Shown: positions 16,369 to 26,071 of the stretch, one piece after another | Layout of the letters: each line of letters starts with the position of its first letter | Position numbering within the stretch: position 1 is the stretch's first letter | DNA from: JABSSA01 sp039960995 | GTDB lineage: Bacteria; Pseudomonadota; Alphaproteobacteria; Rhodobacterales; Rhodobacteraceae | Assembly (NCBI GenBank): GCA_039960995.1 | Contig: JBDVKF010000044.1 | Span: 62,001 to 126,000, forward strand | Length of the DNA: 64,000 nt | Direction: 5' to 3' | Translations under genes and position numbers: made by a program | Notes under the pieces: generated by a model | Seen by the model: the letters and a program-made list of their open reading frames with translations, nothing else | Database searches by the model: none | What the model was told of the DNA's origin: nothing

Positions 16369-17670
16369 TTAAGTCGTCCCTTTGCGCGCTGCACGTTGTC
16401 GACCATTTACCCAAACGTCGGCGATAGCACGATCATCCCCCATCATGATCGTCGGAAAGACCTGTTCCCAGACATCTTCAGCATGCTCACTGCGTTGCGC
16501 TATGGATGGGGTGGATGCCAAATCCAAGACTGTGATATCGGCGGCTTTGCCTACGTCCAATGATCCGATTTCGTTGGAACGATGAAGAACACGCGCCGAA
16601 CCTTGTGTGGCAAGCCACAGCAACTGCGCCGGATGTAGCGCCTGATGCCTGAGTTGAGCGATTTCGTAAGTGGCCGCCATTGTGCGAAGCATCGAGAACG
16701 AAGACCCACCACCTGTGTCTGTAGCAAGACCAACAGGCAGCTGTTTTGCCAAGGACATGTCAAACAGACCTGATCCGATAAAGGTATTGGATGTGGGGCA
16801 GTGCACGAGACCAGCCCCAATTTCGTCGAGCCTCGCGATTTCTCGCGGCTCCAGATGAATCGCGTGACCATAGACGCCGCGCGCGCCCAGCAATCCGTGT
16901 GCCTCGTATGTATCTAGGTAATCGCGGGCATCGGGGAACAATGTTCGCACCCATTCAATTTCATCCAATTGTTCGCTAAGATGTGTTTGCATGATGCAAT
17001 CGGGGTGTTCCGACCAGAGTGCGCCCATTGCCGATAATTGTTCAGGGGATGACGTCGGTGAGAAACGCGGCGTAATCGCATATTGCGCGCGTCCATGACC
17101 GTGCCAGCGCTGCAGAAGCGATTTGCTGTCGTCATATGCGGAATTCGCAGTGTCGCGCAGCCCATCAGGTGCGTTACGATCCATGCAGGTTTTACCTGCT
17201 GTGACGGCCATACCGCGTGAGGCGGCGGCATTGAACAAGGCATCCACGCTTTCTGGGTGAATGGTGCAATAGCTCGCGACGGATGTTGTGCCATGATCCA
17301 GCAATAGGTCGAGATATCTATCAGCAGTGATCGCCGCATAATCAGGATCGCCAAAACGCATTTCCTCTGGAAATGTATAACGGTTCAACCAATCAATCAG
17401 ACGTTTGCCCCAACTCGCGATAATTGCAGTTTGCGGATAATGGGCATGAGCATCTACAAATCCGGGGCAGATCAATGCGTTAGAATAGTTAAACCGCTGC
17501 GCGTCAGGCGCTTGAGCGATCAGGTCGTCGGTCGCCCCAATGGCATCAATCACACCATCTCGGATCAAGATCGATCCAGAATCGATGCGAACGGCGTCTT
17601 TTATTGCGACAGAAAACGGGTCACCCGCAAAACGCAATATTTGGCCGGTCAAGAGAGAGTGCTTAGTCAT
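16369..17670 (-). CDS. guaD: Guanine deaminase
   Basis: Zinc amidohydrolase that converts guanine to xanthine. The 433-residue protein has LICPGFVDAHAHYPQ (HxH), MQTHLSEQ, YGHAIHL, HCPTSNTFIGSG and LATDTGGG..FSML, which is the full metal/active-site order of bacterial GuaD. The ORF opens at 17715 but the ATG at 17670 (MTKHSLLTG) fits the family start. It is convergent with the 8-oxoguanine deaminase operon and divergent from mgtE. Confidence 0.92.
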   Translation of the reverse strand: MTKHSLLTGQILRFAGDPFSVAIKDAVRIDSGSILIRDGVIDAIGATDDLIAQAPDAQRFNYSNALICPGFVDAHAHYPQTAIIASWGKRLIDWLNRYTFPEEMRFGDPDYAAITADRYLDLLLDHGTTSVASYCTIHPESVDALFNAAASRGMAVTAGKTCMDRNAPDGLRDTANSAYDDSKSLLQRWHGHGRAQYAITPRFSPTSSPEQLSAMGALWSEHPDCIMQTHLSEQLDEIEWVRTLFPDARDYLDTYEAHGLLGARGVYGHAIHLEPREIARLDEIGAGLVHCPTSNTFIGSGLFDMSLAKQLPVGLATDTGGGSSFSMLRTMAATYEIAQLRHQALHPAQLLWLATQGSARVLHRSNEIGSLDVGKAADITVLDLASTPSIAQRSEHAEDVWEQVFPTIMMGDDRAIADVWVNGRQRAARKGTT

Positions 17671-17769
17671 TATGCTCTTATGGCGATCTCTGTCTCGAAG
17701 CGAAAGGGTTAGCATTGAACACAGAATGACGCTTGCCTATGGTCGCGGCAGGATTAAAGGGGCGCGGCC

Positions 17770-19173
17770 ATGACAGAGACAGCAGAGCGAGTGGAGACGC
17801 CCCAAACCGATGACCAGAACACGACCTATGCACTGGGTCGTAAAGACGTCGCGACGATACTCTATGCCGTGGATATCGAAGACAAAGCACAACTAAGCGC
17901 GTTGATGGAGCCGTTGCACCCGGCTGACATCGCTGACCTGTTGGAACAGATCAACGCATTTGATCGGTCGCGGCTGGTTCGTCTGTATGACCGTGAGTTT
18001 GACGGGGAAATCCTATCAGAGCTCGAAGAAGGAATACGCGAAGAAGTCATCGCAGTCCTTAAGCCACAAGTGTTGGCTGAAGCTGTGAGGGATTTGGACA
18101 GTGATGATGTTGTCGATCTGGTCGAAGATCTTGCAGAACCGCAAATGGCGGCCATTCTGGATGTTCTGCCTGAAGTGGACCGCGCAGCCGTCGAACAAGC
18201 GCTGAGCTATCCTGAATATTCGGCCGGACGCATGATGCAGCGTGAAGTCGTGATCGCGCCTGAGCATTGGACCGTCGGTGAAGCCATCGATCATTTGCGC
18301 GGCGGAGAGCCCGATACATTGCCCACACAGTTTTATCACATCGTTCTGGTTGATCCGCGATTGCATCCCATCGGGAACGTGACGTTGGGTAGTCTAATGC
18401 GTTCACGTCGAGACGTGCCGCTGGTCGGTCTGATCGAAGACGTGTTTCAGGTGATCCCAGCCCTGCAAAGCGAAAGCGACGTTGCCTATGCGTTTAACCA
18501 GTACCATTTGATTTCAGCGCCGGTTGTTGACGAAGAGGGGCGTTTGATTGGACAGGTCACAATCGATGACGCGATGGGGGTTTTGGATGAAGAGCATGAA
18601 GAAGATATTTTGCGATTGGCGGGTGTCGGAGAAGAAAGTGCGCTGAGCGACACGATCATTGAGACCACAAAACAACGAGTTCCCTGGTTGGCAGTGAATT
18701 TGATTACCTCGGTTTTGGCGTCTTTGGTTATCGCGCAATTTGAAGAGGCGATTACGCAATTTGTGGCCTTGGCCGTTTTGATGCCAATCGTGGCGTCGAT
18801 GGGGGGCAATGCGGGGACGCAAAGCCTGACAGTCGCCGTGCGTGCGATTGCAACCAAAGATTTGACTGGCGCGAATGTCTGGCGAGTCATTCGACGCGAA
18901 TGTGCTGTTGGTTTGATCAATGGGATCGTCTTTGCGATTGTTATGGGTGTGATCGGTGTCATTTGGTTTGGATCGCCTGCGTTAGGTTATGTCATCGCTG
19001 CGGCTATGGTTGTGAACCTTGTGATTGCGGGGTTCGCGGGGACTGTTATTCCCGTTTTATTGGAGCGAAGTGGAATCGATCCTGCCTTGGCATCCGGGGC
19101 GTTTGTGACGACTGTTACAGATGTTGTTGGGTTCTTCGCTTTTCTAGGTCTTGCCGCTTTGGTGTTGTTGTGA
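17770..19173 (+). CDS. mgtE: Magnesium transporter MgtE
   Basis: 467-residue Mg2+ channel. It has an N-terminal superhelical MgtE_N domain (about residues 30-135), two CBS domains (about 140-260) and a C-terminal membrane domain with five hydrophobic segments including the conserved MPIVASMGGNAGTQSL pore motif. Length is typical. It is divergent from guaD by 99 bp; no M-box riboswitch is evident upstream. Confidence 0.95.
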   Translation: MTETAERVETPQTDDQNTTYALGRKDVATILYAVDIEDKAQLSALMEPLHPADIADLLEQINAFDRSRLVRLYDREFDGEILSELEEGIREEVIAVLKPQVLAEAVRDLDSDDVVDLVEDLAEPQMAAILDVLPEVDRAAVEQALSYPEYSAGRMMQREVVIAPEHWTVGEAIDHLRGGEPDTLPTQFYHIVLVDPRLHPIGNVTLGSLMRSRRDVPLVGLIEDVFQVIPALQSESDVAYAFNQYHLISAPVVDEEGRLIGQVTIDDAMGVLDEEHEEDILRLAGVGEESALSDTIIETTKQRVPWLAVNLITSVLASLVIAQFEEAITQFVALAVLMPIVASMGGNAGTQSLTVAVRAIATKDLTGANVWRVIRRECAVGLINGIVFAIVMGVIGVIWFGSPALGYVIAAAMVVNLVIAGFAGTVIPVLLERSGIDPALASGAFVTTVTDVVGFFAFLGLAALVLL

Positions 19174-19258
19174 GGCGACTTTGGGACGCCGCTGTTTGGC
19201 CCTGCGGCCAAATGCGCCCCGCCCGCCGTCCCACTCGCCGTCCCACAGGGGACAGTGC

Positions 19259-19813
19259 ATGACATTGGAAGATCAAAAACAGGCTGCGCGCAAAGCTGCT
19301 TTTGCACGACGCAAGGAGGCTTTTGCACTGGCCAGTGGTGCCAGCGCGGGTACGTTATCCGAGGTTTTAGCCGCGTATCGAGGTGTTCCGACAGCAGGGT
19401 ATATGCCGATCCGTACAGAAATAGACCCACGCCCTGCAATGGCTGAGGCAGCTGCTCATGGTCCGGTTGGTGTTCCGGTGATCTTGGGTAACGGACTTCC
19501 GCTATCGTTTTCGCGCTGGACACCAGATGCTGAAATGCAAGCGGGCGCATTTGGTGCGCAAATTCCAGTTGTTGAAGACTTTTTTGAGCCTGAAATTTTG
19601 ATCGTGCCCTTGGTTGCATTCACCCGTTCAGGTGGGCGGTTGGGATATGGGGGCGGGTTTTATGACCGCACCCTTGAAAGATTGCGGGCCAAACGCGCCA
19701 CCTTGGCTGTTGGATTTGCCTTTGCGGCGCAAGAAGCTGCGACTTTGCCATTGGAGCCGACGGACCAGCCGCTTGATCTGATCGTGACCGAAGCAGGGGT
19801 TATCGAACCCTGA
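19259..19813 (+). CDS. 5-formyltetrahydrofolate cyclo-ligase
   Basis: 184-residue ATP-dependent enzyme that converts 5-formyl-THF to 5,10-methenyl-THF. It has the basic N-terminus KQAARKAAFARRKEA, AGYMPIRTEIDPRP, the catalytic loop GGRLGYGGGFYDRTLE and a C-terminal TDQPLDLIVTE. The ATG at 19259 excludes a Pro/Arg/Cys-rich extension. This gene often lies next to 6S RNA, but I could not identify 6S RNA in the 85-bp gap from mgtE. Confidence 0.92.
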   Translation: MTLEDQKQAARKAAFARRKEAFALASGASAGTLSEVLAAYRGVPTAGYMPIRTEIDPRPAMAEAAAHGPVGVPVILGNGLPLSFSRWTPDAEMQAGAFGAQIPVVEDFFEPEILIVPLVAFTRSGGRLGYGGGFYDRTLERLRAKRATLAVGFAFAAQEAATLPLEPTDQPLDLIVTEAGVIEP

Positions 19814-19903
19814 TAGGGGCCTGTCGCCATTACGACCTCCATGCCCAGTGTTTATCTGGATGAGTTGATCGCCGAACTTGGCCGCTTTTGCCAAGGGCTC
19901 TTG

Positions 19904-19936
19904 CCTCTATAGCCCCAATTCTCTAGGGGCTTGAGG
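19904..19936 (+). promoter_or_regulatory. Hairpin covering the ribosome binding site
   Basis: AGCCCC (19911-19916) pairs with GGGGCT (19926-19931), extended by CCTC (19904-19907) with GAGG (19933-19936). The 3' arm contains the GAGG Shine-Dalgarno of the downstream phosphoesterase, so the fold could limit its translation. Sequence-based inference. Confidence 0.4.
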
Positions 19937-19943
19937 TATGAAA

Positions 19944-20750
19944 ATGCTATTTTTAGGTGATGTAATGGGGCGCGCCGGTCGGCGTGCGATTTCGGAAAAT
20001 CTGCCGCGATTGCGTGCGGATTGGGATTTGGATTTTGTCGTTGTGAACGGCGAAAATGCGACGTCTGGTGCTGGCTTGTCGGGATCACATGCAAAGGCTT
20101 TGCTTGAGGCGGGTGCGGATTGTGTGACGCTTGGTGATCACGCCTTTGATCAGCGCGATATGAACCAATTTATCGAAAGCGAACCGCGCGTTTTGCGTCC
20201 TTTGAACTTTGCCAAGACAGCACCCGGATCTGGTGCGCGCGTGTTTACTGCTCATAATGGACGAAAAGTTCTAGTCGCACAGGTATTGGGCCAAGTCTTT
20301 ATGAAGCGCCCTTTTGCAGACCCCTTTTCAGCGCTTGAGACAGTGTTTCGCATCCATCCCTTAGGTGGAGCCGTTGATGCGATTATTGTCGACGTCCATT
20401 GTGAAGCGACATCAGAAAAGATGGCCATGGGCCATTGGTGCGACGGGCGGGCCAGTCTGTGTGTTGGAACGCATACGCATGTGCCGACAGGCGATGCGAT
20501 GATCCTAAAGAAAGGATGCGCTTATCTCAGCGATGCAGGTATGTGCGGCGACTACAATTCCGTCATTGGAATGGAGCGTGACGAACCCTTGCGCCGCTTT
20601 GTAACGGGTATGCCCAAAGGACGGTTCACGCCTGCTTTGGGTGACGCAACCTTGTCCGGCGTATATGTTGAAACAGATGATACAACTGGCAAAGCAACGC
20701 GGGTTGTGCCGGTTCGACAAGGGGGCTTGTTGCAGGTCAGCGGACCGTGA
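19944..20750 (+). CDS. YmdB-family metallophosphoesterase (TIGR00282 type)
   Basis: 268-residue protein with the calcineurin-like metal ligands in the YmdB arrangement: FLGDVMGRAGRRA at the start, VVNGENATSG, LGDHAFDQ, VDVHCEATSEK and VGTHTHVPTGD. Family members are cAMP or 2',3'-cNMP phosphodiesterases that affect RNA turnover in Bacillus; the role here is inferred. Two in-frame ATGs exist (19938 and 19944). The only Shine-Dalgarno, GAGG at 19933-19936, is too close to the first and well spaced for the second, so I prefer 19944. Confidence 0.88.
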   Translation: MLFLGDVMGRAGRRAISENLPRLRADWDLDFVVVNGENATSGAGLSGSHAKALLEAGADCVTLGDHAFDQRDMNQFIESEPRVLRPLNFAKTAPGSGARVFTAHNGRKVLVAQVLGQVFMKRPFADPFSALETVFRIHPLGGAVDAIIVDVHCEATSEKMAMGHWCDGRASLCVGTHTHVPTGDAMILKKGCAYLSDAGMCGDYNSVIGMERDEPLRRFVTGMPKGRFTPALGDATLSGVYVETDDTTGKATRVVPVRQGGLLQVSGP

Positions 20751-21679
20751 CGCACAAGCCTCCTGTCTTGTACCTCGGCATTCTGTTGCTGCTTGGGGCA
20801 GGGTGGGGGCTGACAGTGCCGTTGACCAAGATTGCGGTCAGCACAGGATATCAGCATTTCGGATTGATCTTTTGGCAAATGACGATTGGCGCGGTGGTCA
20901 TGAGTCTGTGCGCAACATGCCTTGGAAAGCGTCTGCCAAATGGGCGCACACAATGGGCTGTGTGTTTGTTCATTGCGCTGATCGGTTCGGTTTTGCCAAA
21001 TTCGGCATCCTATATGGCGGCGGTTCATCTGCCTGCCGGTGTTATGTCGATCTTGTTGTCAATGATCCCAATTTGGGCGTTTCCAATTACCTTGATGTTG
21101 TCCTCGGATGGTTTTGAATGGCGCCGTTTCGCAGGGTTGTTGGTCGGATTATCCGCTGTGTTGTTACTTGTGTTACCAAACGCAGAGCTGAACAGCACAA
21201 TTCCAGTCGTTTGGATCATGGTGGGCCTGATTTCGGGTCTGTTCTATGCGTTTGAAGGGAATTACGTTTCGAAATGGGGAATAGCGGGGATGGATCCCAT
21301 CCAACTGCTGTGGGGGGCGTCCATTGTCGGCAGTGTGATTACGTTGCCTTTGGCCTTGGCGACGGGTCAATGGATTTCGCCTTTGCCGCCCTATGGTTCA
21401 CCTGATTTAGCACAATTCGTATCATCAACAATCCATGTACTTGTTTACGTTGGATATGTTTGGCTTGTGTCAAATGCCGGACCTGTTTTTGCGGTTCAGA
21501 TTAGTTATTTGGTGACGTTATTTGGCGTTTTCTGGGCGTCTTTGATATTGGGTGAAAGCTATCCAGCGTTGGTTTGGAGCGCTTTGGCCTTGATGATCCT
21601 TGGTATGACGCTGGTTCAACCACGCAATAAACGTCCCGCGCTTGATACCGCGGGCTCTGTCGGTGAAAATGGCGATTAA
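20747..21679 (+). CDS. DMT-superfamily (EamA) transporter
   Basis: 310-residue membrane protein with about ten hydrophobic helices in two EamA repeats. WGLTVPLTKIAV opens the first repeat, and GGSLFYAFEG-like and FGVFWASLILGE are in the second. The family exports or imports small metabolites; the substrate is unknown. It starts with GTG at 20747 overlapping the phosphoesterase stop by 4 bp, so the two are cotranscribed. Confidence 0.85.
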   Translation: MTHKPPVLYLGILLLLGAGWGLTVPLTKIAVSTGYQHFGLIFWQMTIGAVVMSLCATCLGKRLPNGRTQWAVCLFIALIGSVLPNSASYMAAVHLPAGVMSILLSMIPIWAFPITLMLSSDGFEWRRFAGLLVGLSAVLLLVLPNAELNSTIPVVWIMVGLISGLFYAFEGNYVSKWGIAGMDPIQLLWGASIVGSVITLPLALATGQWISPLPPYGSPDLAQFVSSTIHVLVYVGYVWLVSNAGPVFAVQISYLVTLFGVFWASLILGESYPALVWSALALMILGMTLVQPRNKRPALDTAGSVGENGD

Positions 21680-21706
21680 TGTTTGGAACAGGAAACACGT
21701 AATCTC

Positions 21707-23485
21707 ATGGGTTTAATCGAGTTGTCACAGACACATGCCGCAATCCTGACATTGGTTGTCGTCGGGTTCATGTTTGTGCTGTTTTTGCGCGAAAGCTTGC
21801 CGCCCGAAGTTGTGGCACTGTGTGGCGTTACTTTGATGTTGGCATCTGGGGTGTTGCCTTACGAAGCCGCTTTGGCCGTTCTGTCAAACCCTGCACCATG
21901 GACCATTGCAGCCATGTTTATCATCATGGGAGCATTGGTGCGCACTGGCGCGCTCGAGACCTTTATTGGACATGCAGACCGACAGGCGCGCACGCGTCCG
22001 ATATTGGCAATTGCGATGATGATGGCATTTGTTGTGTTTTCATCTGCAATTGTATCCAACACACCCGTGGTCGTTGTCATGATCCCTGTCTTTACGCAAC
22101 TGGCCAAAACAATGGGGCTATCGGCGTCTAAGTTGCTGATCCCATTAAGCTATGCTGCGATTTTAGGGGGCACGCTGACCTTGATCGGAACGTCGACAAA
22201 TTTGCTTGTTGATGGGGTCGCGCGGGCGCAAGGGCTTGAACCGTTTTCAATTTTTGAAGTGACCCCACTGGGGTTAATCCTTGTCGTGTGGGGGATGGTT
22301 TATTTGCGTTTTATCGGTCCTTGGCTTTTGCCGGATCGTGACAGCATGGCAAACCTGCTGTCCGATCGCAGTCAAATGAAATTCTTCACAGAGGCGGTCA
22401 TTCCACCCGAATCTAACTTGATCGGGCGCGAGGTTCTGGGGGTTCAACTGTTCAAACGGGATGGTGTGCGGCTGATTGATGTGTTGCGAGGGGATGCATC
22501 GCTGCGGCGCAACCTAAAAGACGTGACACTGAACGTGGGCGACCGGGTGGTGTTGCGGACTCGCATGACCGAACTTTTGTCGCTTCAGCGGGACAAATCC
22601 TTAAAACGCTTGGACCAGGTGGGCGCAGTGGAAACTGCGACGGTTGAGGTGTTGATCACGCCTGGGTGTCGCATGATCGGGCGCACCCTTGGGGCGATGC
22701 GTTTGCGCCGCCGGTATGGTGTCTATGTTCTGGCGGTGCATCGTCGAAACCAGAATATTGGTCGGCAACTGGATGTGCTTGAGGTCAGAGTCGGGGATAC
22801 ACTTTTGCTGGAAGGCGCTCCAGAAGACATTCAGCGCTTGGCCGCAGACATGGACATGGTTGATGTGTCCCACCCGTCGCAACGCGCGTTTCGTCGGGGT
22901 CATGCGCCGTGGGCGATTGGCGCTTTGTTAGGGATCGTGACGATAGCTGCATTCGGCGTCGCGCCGATCCTTTTGTTGTCGGTCGTAGGTGTCACTTTCG
23001 TTTTGGTCACGCGGTGTATCGATGCAGAAGAAGCCTTTTCTTTTGTCGATGGGCGATTGCTGACACTTATTTTTTCGATGTTGGCGATTGGGGCCGCATT
23101 GGAAGCATCAGGGGCGGTGTCGTTAATCGTCGAAGCCTTGGCCCCTGCCTTAGGAGAGTTGCCGCCGTTTCTTATCATTTGGGCGATCTATTTGCTGACA
23201 TCTGTCTTGACCGAATTGGTGTCTAACAACGCGGTTGCTGTCGTGGTGACGCCAATTGCGATTGGTCTGGCTGGCGCAGTTGGCCTAGACCCGCGCCCGT
23301 TGGTTATCGCAGTCATGGTGGCGGCGTCAGCCAGTTTTGCAACGCCGATAGGGTATCAAACAAATATGCTGGTCTATGGGCCGGGCGGGTACAAATTCAC
23401 AGACTTTATGCGCGTGGGAATTCCGCTGAACCTCAGCATTGGAATCCTGTCCTCGATCTTTATTCCTGTGTTCTGGCCGCTTTAA
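21707..23485 (+). CDS. SLC13-family permease with two TrkA-C (RCK_C) domains
   Basis: About 592 residues. N-terminal hydrophobic helices (to about residue 190) are followed by two cytoplasmic TrkA-C domains (about 215-300 and 310-395) and then a second hydrophobic half ending NMLVYGPGGYKFTDFMRVGIPL. NTPVVVVMIP, TLIGTSTN and SNNAVAVVVTPIA are the paired loop motifs of the SLC13/DASS group. This class is usually annotated as a divalent anion (sulfate or carboxylate) transporter. ATG 21707 follows AGGAAA; a TTG at 21683 is less likely. Its TAA is shared with the convergent dehydrogenase. Confidence 0.88.
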   Translation: MGLIELSQTHAAILTLVVVGFMFVLFLRESLPPEVVALCGVTLMLASGVLPYEAALAVLSNPAPWTIAAMFIIMGALVRTGALETFIGHADRQARTRPILAIAMMMAFVVFSSAIVSNTPVVVVMIPVFTQLAKTMGLSASKLLIPLSYAAILGGTLTLIGTSTNLLVDGVARAQGLEPFSIFEVTPLGLILVVWGMVYLRFIGPWLLPDRDSMANLLSDRSQMKFFTEAVIPPESNLIGREVLGVQLFKRDGVRLIDVLRGDASLRRNLKDVTLNVGDRVVLRTRMTELLSLQRDKSLKRLDQVGAVETATVEVLITPGCRMIGRTLGAMRLRRRYGVYVLAVHRRNQNIGRQLDVLEVRVGDTLLLEGAPEDIQRLAADMDMVDVSHPSQRAFRRGHAPWAIGALLGIVTIAAFGVAPILLLSVVGVTFVLVTRCIDAEEAFSFVDGRLLTLIFSMLAIGAALEASGAVSLIVEALAPALGELPPFLIIWAIYLLTSVLTELVSNNAVAVVVTPIAIGLAGAVGLDPRPLVIAVMVAASASFATPIGYQTNMLVYGPGGYKFTDFMRVGIPLNLSIGILSSIFIPVFWPL

Positions 23486-25140
23486 GCGATATTGTCACTG
23501 CGCCCGGCTGCACGCCCCGAAAAGATGCAACCGCCTAGAAATGTGCCTTCTAGAGCGTTGTATCCATGGTAGCCGCCGCCGCCAAATCCGGCCACTTCGC
23601 CAGCGGCGAACAAGCCCGGAATAACGTTGCCATCCGCGCCGACCATTCTAGATTGCAAATCGGTTTGAAGGCCGCCCAGTGTTTTTCGGGTCAGAATGTT
23701 CAAACGAACCGCAATCAGTGGGCCATTTGCCGGGTCAAGAAACTTGTGGGGTTTGGCAACTCGGATCAGTTTATCACCCTTGTAATTGCGGGCGGCCAGA
23801 ATGGCCTGCATTTGCGCATCTTTGGTGAATGGATTGTCGACCTGCGCATCGCGGGCTTCGATTTGTTCGCGCAGATGCGTCTGGTCGATCAAATCACCGC
23901 CCGCGATCTGGTTCATCCCGTTTACTAGGTTCTCTAAGGTGTCGCTGACCACAAAGTCTGTACCCTTGTCTTTGAACGCTTCGACAGGTTCGGTCGCGCT
24001 CCCACCCGAAAACACCCGTTGGCGCAACGTTTCACGCCACGATTTGCCGGTGAAATCAGGGTTCTGTTCCGACCCTGACAGTGCAAATTCTTTCTTGATG
24101 ACCTTTTGAGTCAGTACAAACCAACTGTATTCGTATCCTGTCGCCAAAATGGCCTTGAGCGTGCCGATACTGTCAAATCCTGGAAGAACCGGCGCCTTAA
24201 AGCGGTTGCCGGTTGCGTCAAACCACATCGAAGACGGGCCGGGCAGAACTCGAATGCCATGCGCGGGCCAGATCGGATCCCAGTTCTGAACGCCCTCGGT
24301 ATAATGCCACATGCGGTCACCGTTGATGACATGACCCCCTGCGGATTTCGAAATATCGATCATACGACCATCGACATGTGCCGGCACGCCAGCGACCATA
24401 GTTTTGGGCGCGGGGCCCAATCTATCTGTTGGCCATACCTTGCGGACCATGTCAAAATTGCCGCCTATGCCACCGGATGTGACGATGACAGACGCTGCAT
24501 GAAAGCGGAATTCGCCGGTGATGTCGCGGTTGGTTTTTTGCCCACGTGCGGCCGGGTCCTCTGCCAGAACGGATCCTGAAACACCGTTGGCCGCGCCGTT
24601 TTCCATCTCAATGCGGTCGACTTGATGGCGAAATTTGTACGTCAACCGACCGGATTTTTCGTGTTCTGCACATCGCGCAACAAATGGTTCGAGAACGCCG
24701 GGACCTGTCCCCCACGTCAGGTGAAACCGCGGCACGGAATTGCCATGCCCGGTTGCTGTGCCATCGCCACGTTCCGCCCATCCAACCACAGGGAACCAGC
24801 GCATACCCATCCCATGCAACCATGACCGCATCGGACCGGCGGAAAACTCCAGATAAGATTTCGCCCATTGCTTGGGGAAATCATCTTCGGGGCGATCAAA
24901 TTGGGCGGACCCCATCCAATCGCGCGTGGCAAGGTCCTTGCTGTCTTTTACGCCTAACCTACGTTGCTCAGGGGTATCCACCATGAACAGACCACCAAGC
25001 GACCAAAAGGCCTGACCGCCCAAATTCTGCGGACCTTCTTGATCGACGACAATGACTGATTTGCCGCGGTCACACAGCTCTGCTGCGGCAACAAGACCGG
25101 ACAGGCCGCCCCCGACAATGATTGCATCTGCGTTGTCCAT
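23482..25140 (-). CDS. FAD-binding dehydrogenase (fumarate reductase/KstD-like fold)
   Basis: 552-residue flavoprotein. The N-terminal dinucleotide fold is IIVGGGLSGLVAAAEL with glycines at about residues 10-15, then LGGQAFWSLGG, VIVTSGGIGGN and a C-terminal GLFAAGEVAGFGGGGYHGYNALEG that closes over FAD. Related proteins are annotated as FAD-binding dehydrogenases and as 3-ketosteroid dehydrogenase-like; the substrate here is not clear. No signal peptide is seen. Nine bp separate it from the upstream BASS transporter gene, so the two probably form one operon. Confidence 0.85.
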   Translation of the reverse strand: MDNADAIIVGGGLSGLVAAAELCDRGKSVIVVDQEGPQNLGGQAFWSLGGLFMVDTPEQRRLGVKDSKDLATRDWMGSAQFDRPEDDFPKQWAKSYLEFSAGPMRSWLHGMGMRWFPVVGWAERGDGTATGHGNSVPRFHLTWGTGPGVLEPFVARCAEHEKSGRLTYKFRHQVDRIEMENGAANGVSGSVLAEDPAARGQKTNRDITGEFRFHAASVIVTSGGIGGNFDMVRKVWPTDRLGPAPKTMVAGVPAHVDGRMIDISKSAGGHVINGDRMWHYTEGVQNWDPIWPAHGIRVLPGPSSMWFDATGNRFKAPVLPGFDSIGTLKAILATGYEYSWFVLTQKVIKKEFALSGSEQNPDFTGKSWRETLRQRVFSGGSATEPVEAFKDKGTDFVVSDTLENLVNGMNQIAGGDLIDQTHLREQIEARDAQVDNPFTKDAQMQAILAARNYKGDKLIRVAKPHKFLDPANGPLIAVRLNILTRKTLGGLQTDLQSRMVGADGNVIPGLFAAGEVAGFGGGGYHGYNALEGTFLGGCIFSGRAAGRSDNIA

Positions 25141-25149
25141 TGGCTTCTC

Positions 25150-26007
25150 CTATCGTGTGCGAAACCACGCCACAAAGGGCAGGGCGCATAAATACATGGT
25201 GATCCCGTAAACTGCAGAGGGCAAGGCCACAGTGCTAAATCCTTGGGTCGTGCCGCTGATCAATGCGGCCAGAGCAATACCAAGTGTTGCATTCTGAATG
25301 CCAACCTCAAGAGAGATTGTTTTGCGTTCACCCCAGGTCAGACCAAGCCCCGACGCCAATCCAAATCCCAAAATCAAAAGCGAAATATTGAGAAAGATCA
25401 AAGCGGGCCCCAGCGTGATCAGGTTTTCTGTGAAAATGATCCAGTTTCCGGCAACAGCGGCAACAATGATGATACCGAAAAGAATTGCGGCCACGCGAGA
25501 CAGCAAGGGTTCGATCTTGTCTGCGATGGACGGGACCAATTGACGGATCAATAGACCCAGAAGAACGGGAACAGTCGTAATCAGAAAGACTGCGATGGTC
25601 AGTTCTCGCACACTGATAGGTGGGGCTAAATCACCCATAAAGTGGTGCAAGGACCAAGCCGCCAATGCGGGAACCGTCAACAACGACAAAAGACTGACAA
25701 TTGCGGTCAACGTTACAGACAATGCTACATCGCCGTTGGCCAGTTTTGAGATCATGTTCGATGTGACGCCACCCGGACAAATGCTGAGCAACATGAACCC
25801 GATCGCTATTTCCCCTCCCAATCCAAAGACTTGAATGACAATGAATGCAGCCAAGGGCAGCACCGCAATCTGCGCCACTGCACCCAGAGCAAACGCTTTA
25901 GGTCGTGTCAGAACTCTGGTGAAATCTGCGAAGGTCAGGCCCAATCCAAGACTGAACATGATGAACGCCAAAGAAAGCGGCAAAACCACATTAATAAGGA
26001 TGTCCAC
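25150..26007 (-). CDS. Bile acid:sodium symporter (BASS) family transporter
   Basis: 285-residue membrane protein with about nine helices. The fingerprints are MFSLGLGL in the first helix, CPGGVTSNMISKLANGDVALSVTLTA (crossed discontinuous helix and sodium site) and EVGIQNATLGIALA (second crossed helix). The family imports organic anions with Na+; the substrate is unknown. It is upstream of the flavin dehydrogenase and downstream of a second SLC13-type permease, all on the minus strand. Confidence 0.92.
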   Translation of the reverse strand: MDILINVVLPLSLAFIMFSLGLGLTFADFTRVLTRPKAFALGAVAQIAVLPLAAFIVIQVFGLGGEIAIGFMLLSICPGGVTSNMISKLANGDVALSVTLTAIVSLLSLLTVPALAAWSLHHFMGDLAPPISVRELTIAVFLITTVPVLLGLLIRQLVPSIADKIEPLLSRVAAILFGIIIVAAVAGNWIIFTENLITLGPALIFLNISLLILGFGLASGLGLTWGERKTISLEVGIQNATLGIALAALISGTTQGFSTVALPSAVYGITMYLCALPFVAWFRTR

Positions 26008-26071
26008 GGCTGCCCTCCGGTTTTTTAAAACCTATGAGCGAGCGCCATGGACGAGCAAGCATGACGCACCG

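Noticed and set aside
17671..17769. Mg2+ riboswitch upstream of mgtE
   Set aside because: The gap is 99 bp and shows none of the long paired segments of M-box or mgtA leaders.
19174..19258. Possible 6S RNA upstream of 5-formyltetrahydrofolate cyclo-ligase
   Set aside because: The gap is only 85 bp, and I could not fold it into the open-bubble hairpin of 6S RNA; a short CTGCGGCC match alone is not enough.
22601..23226. Overlapping ORFs inside the SLC13 permease
   Set aside because: Opposite-strand or shifted reading of a clear membrane protein; no start signals or domains.
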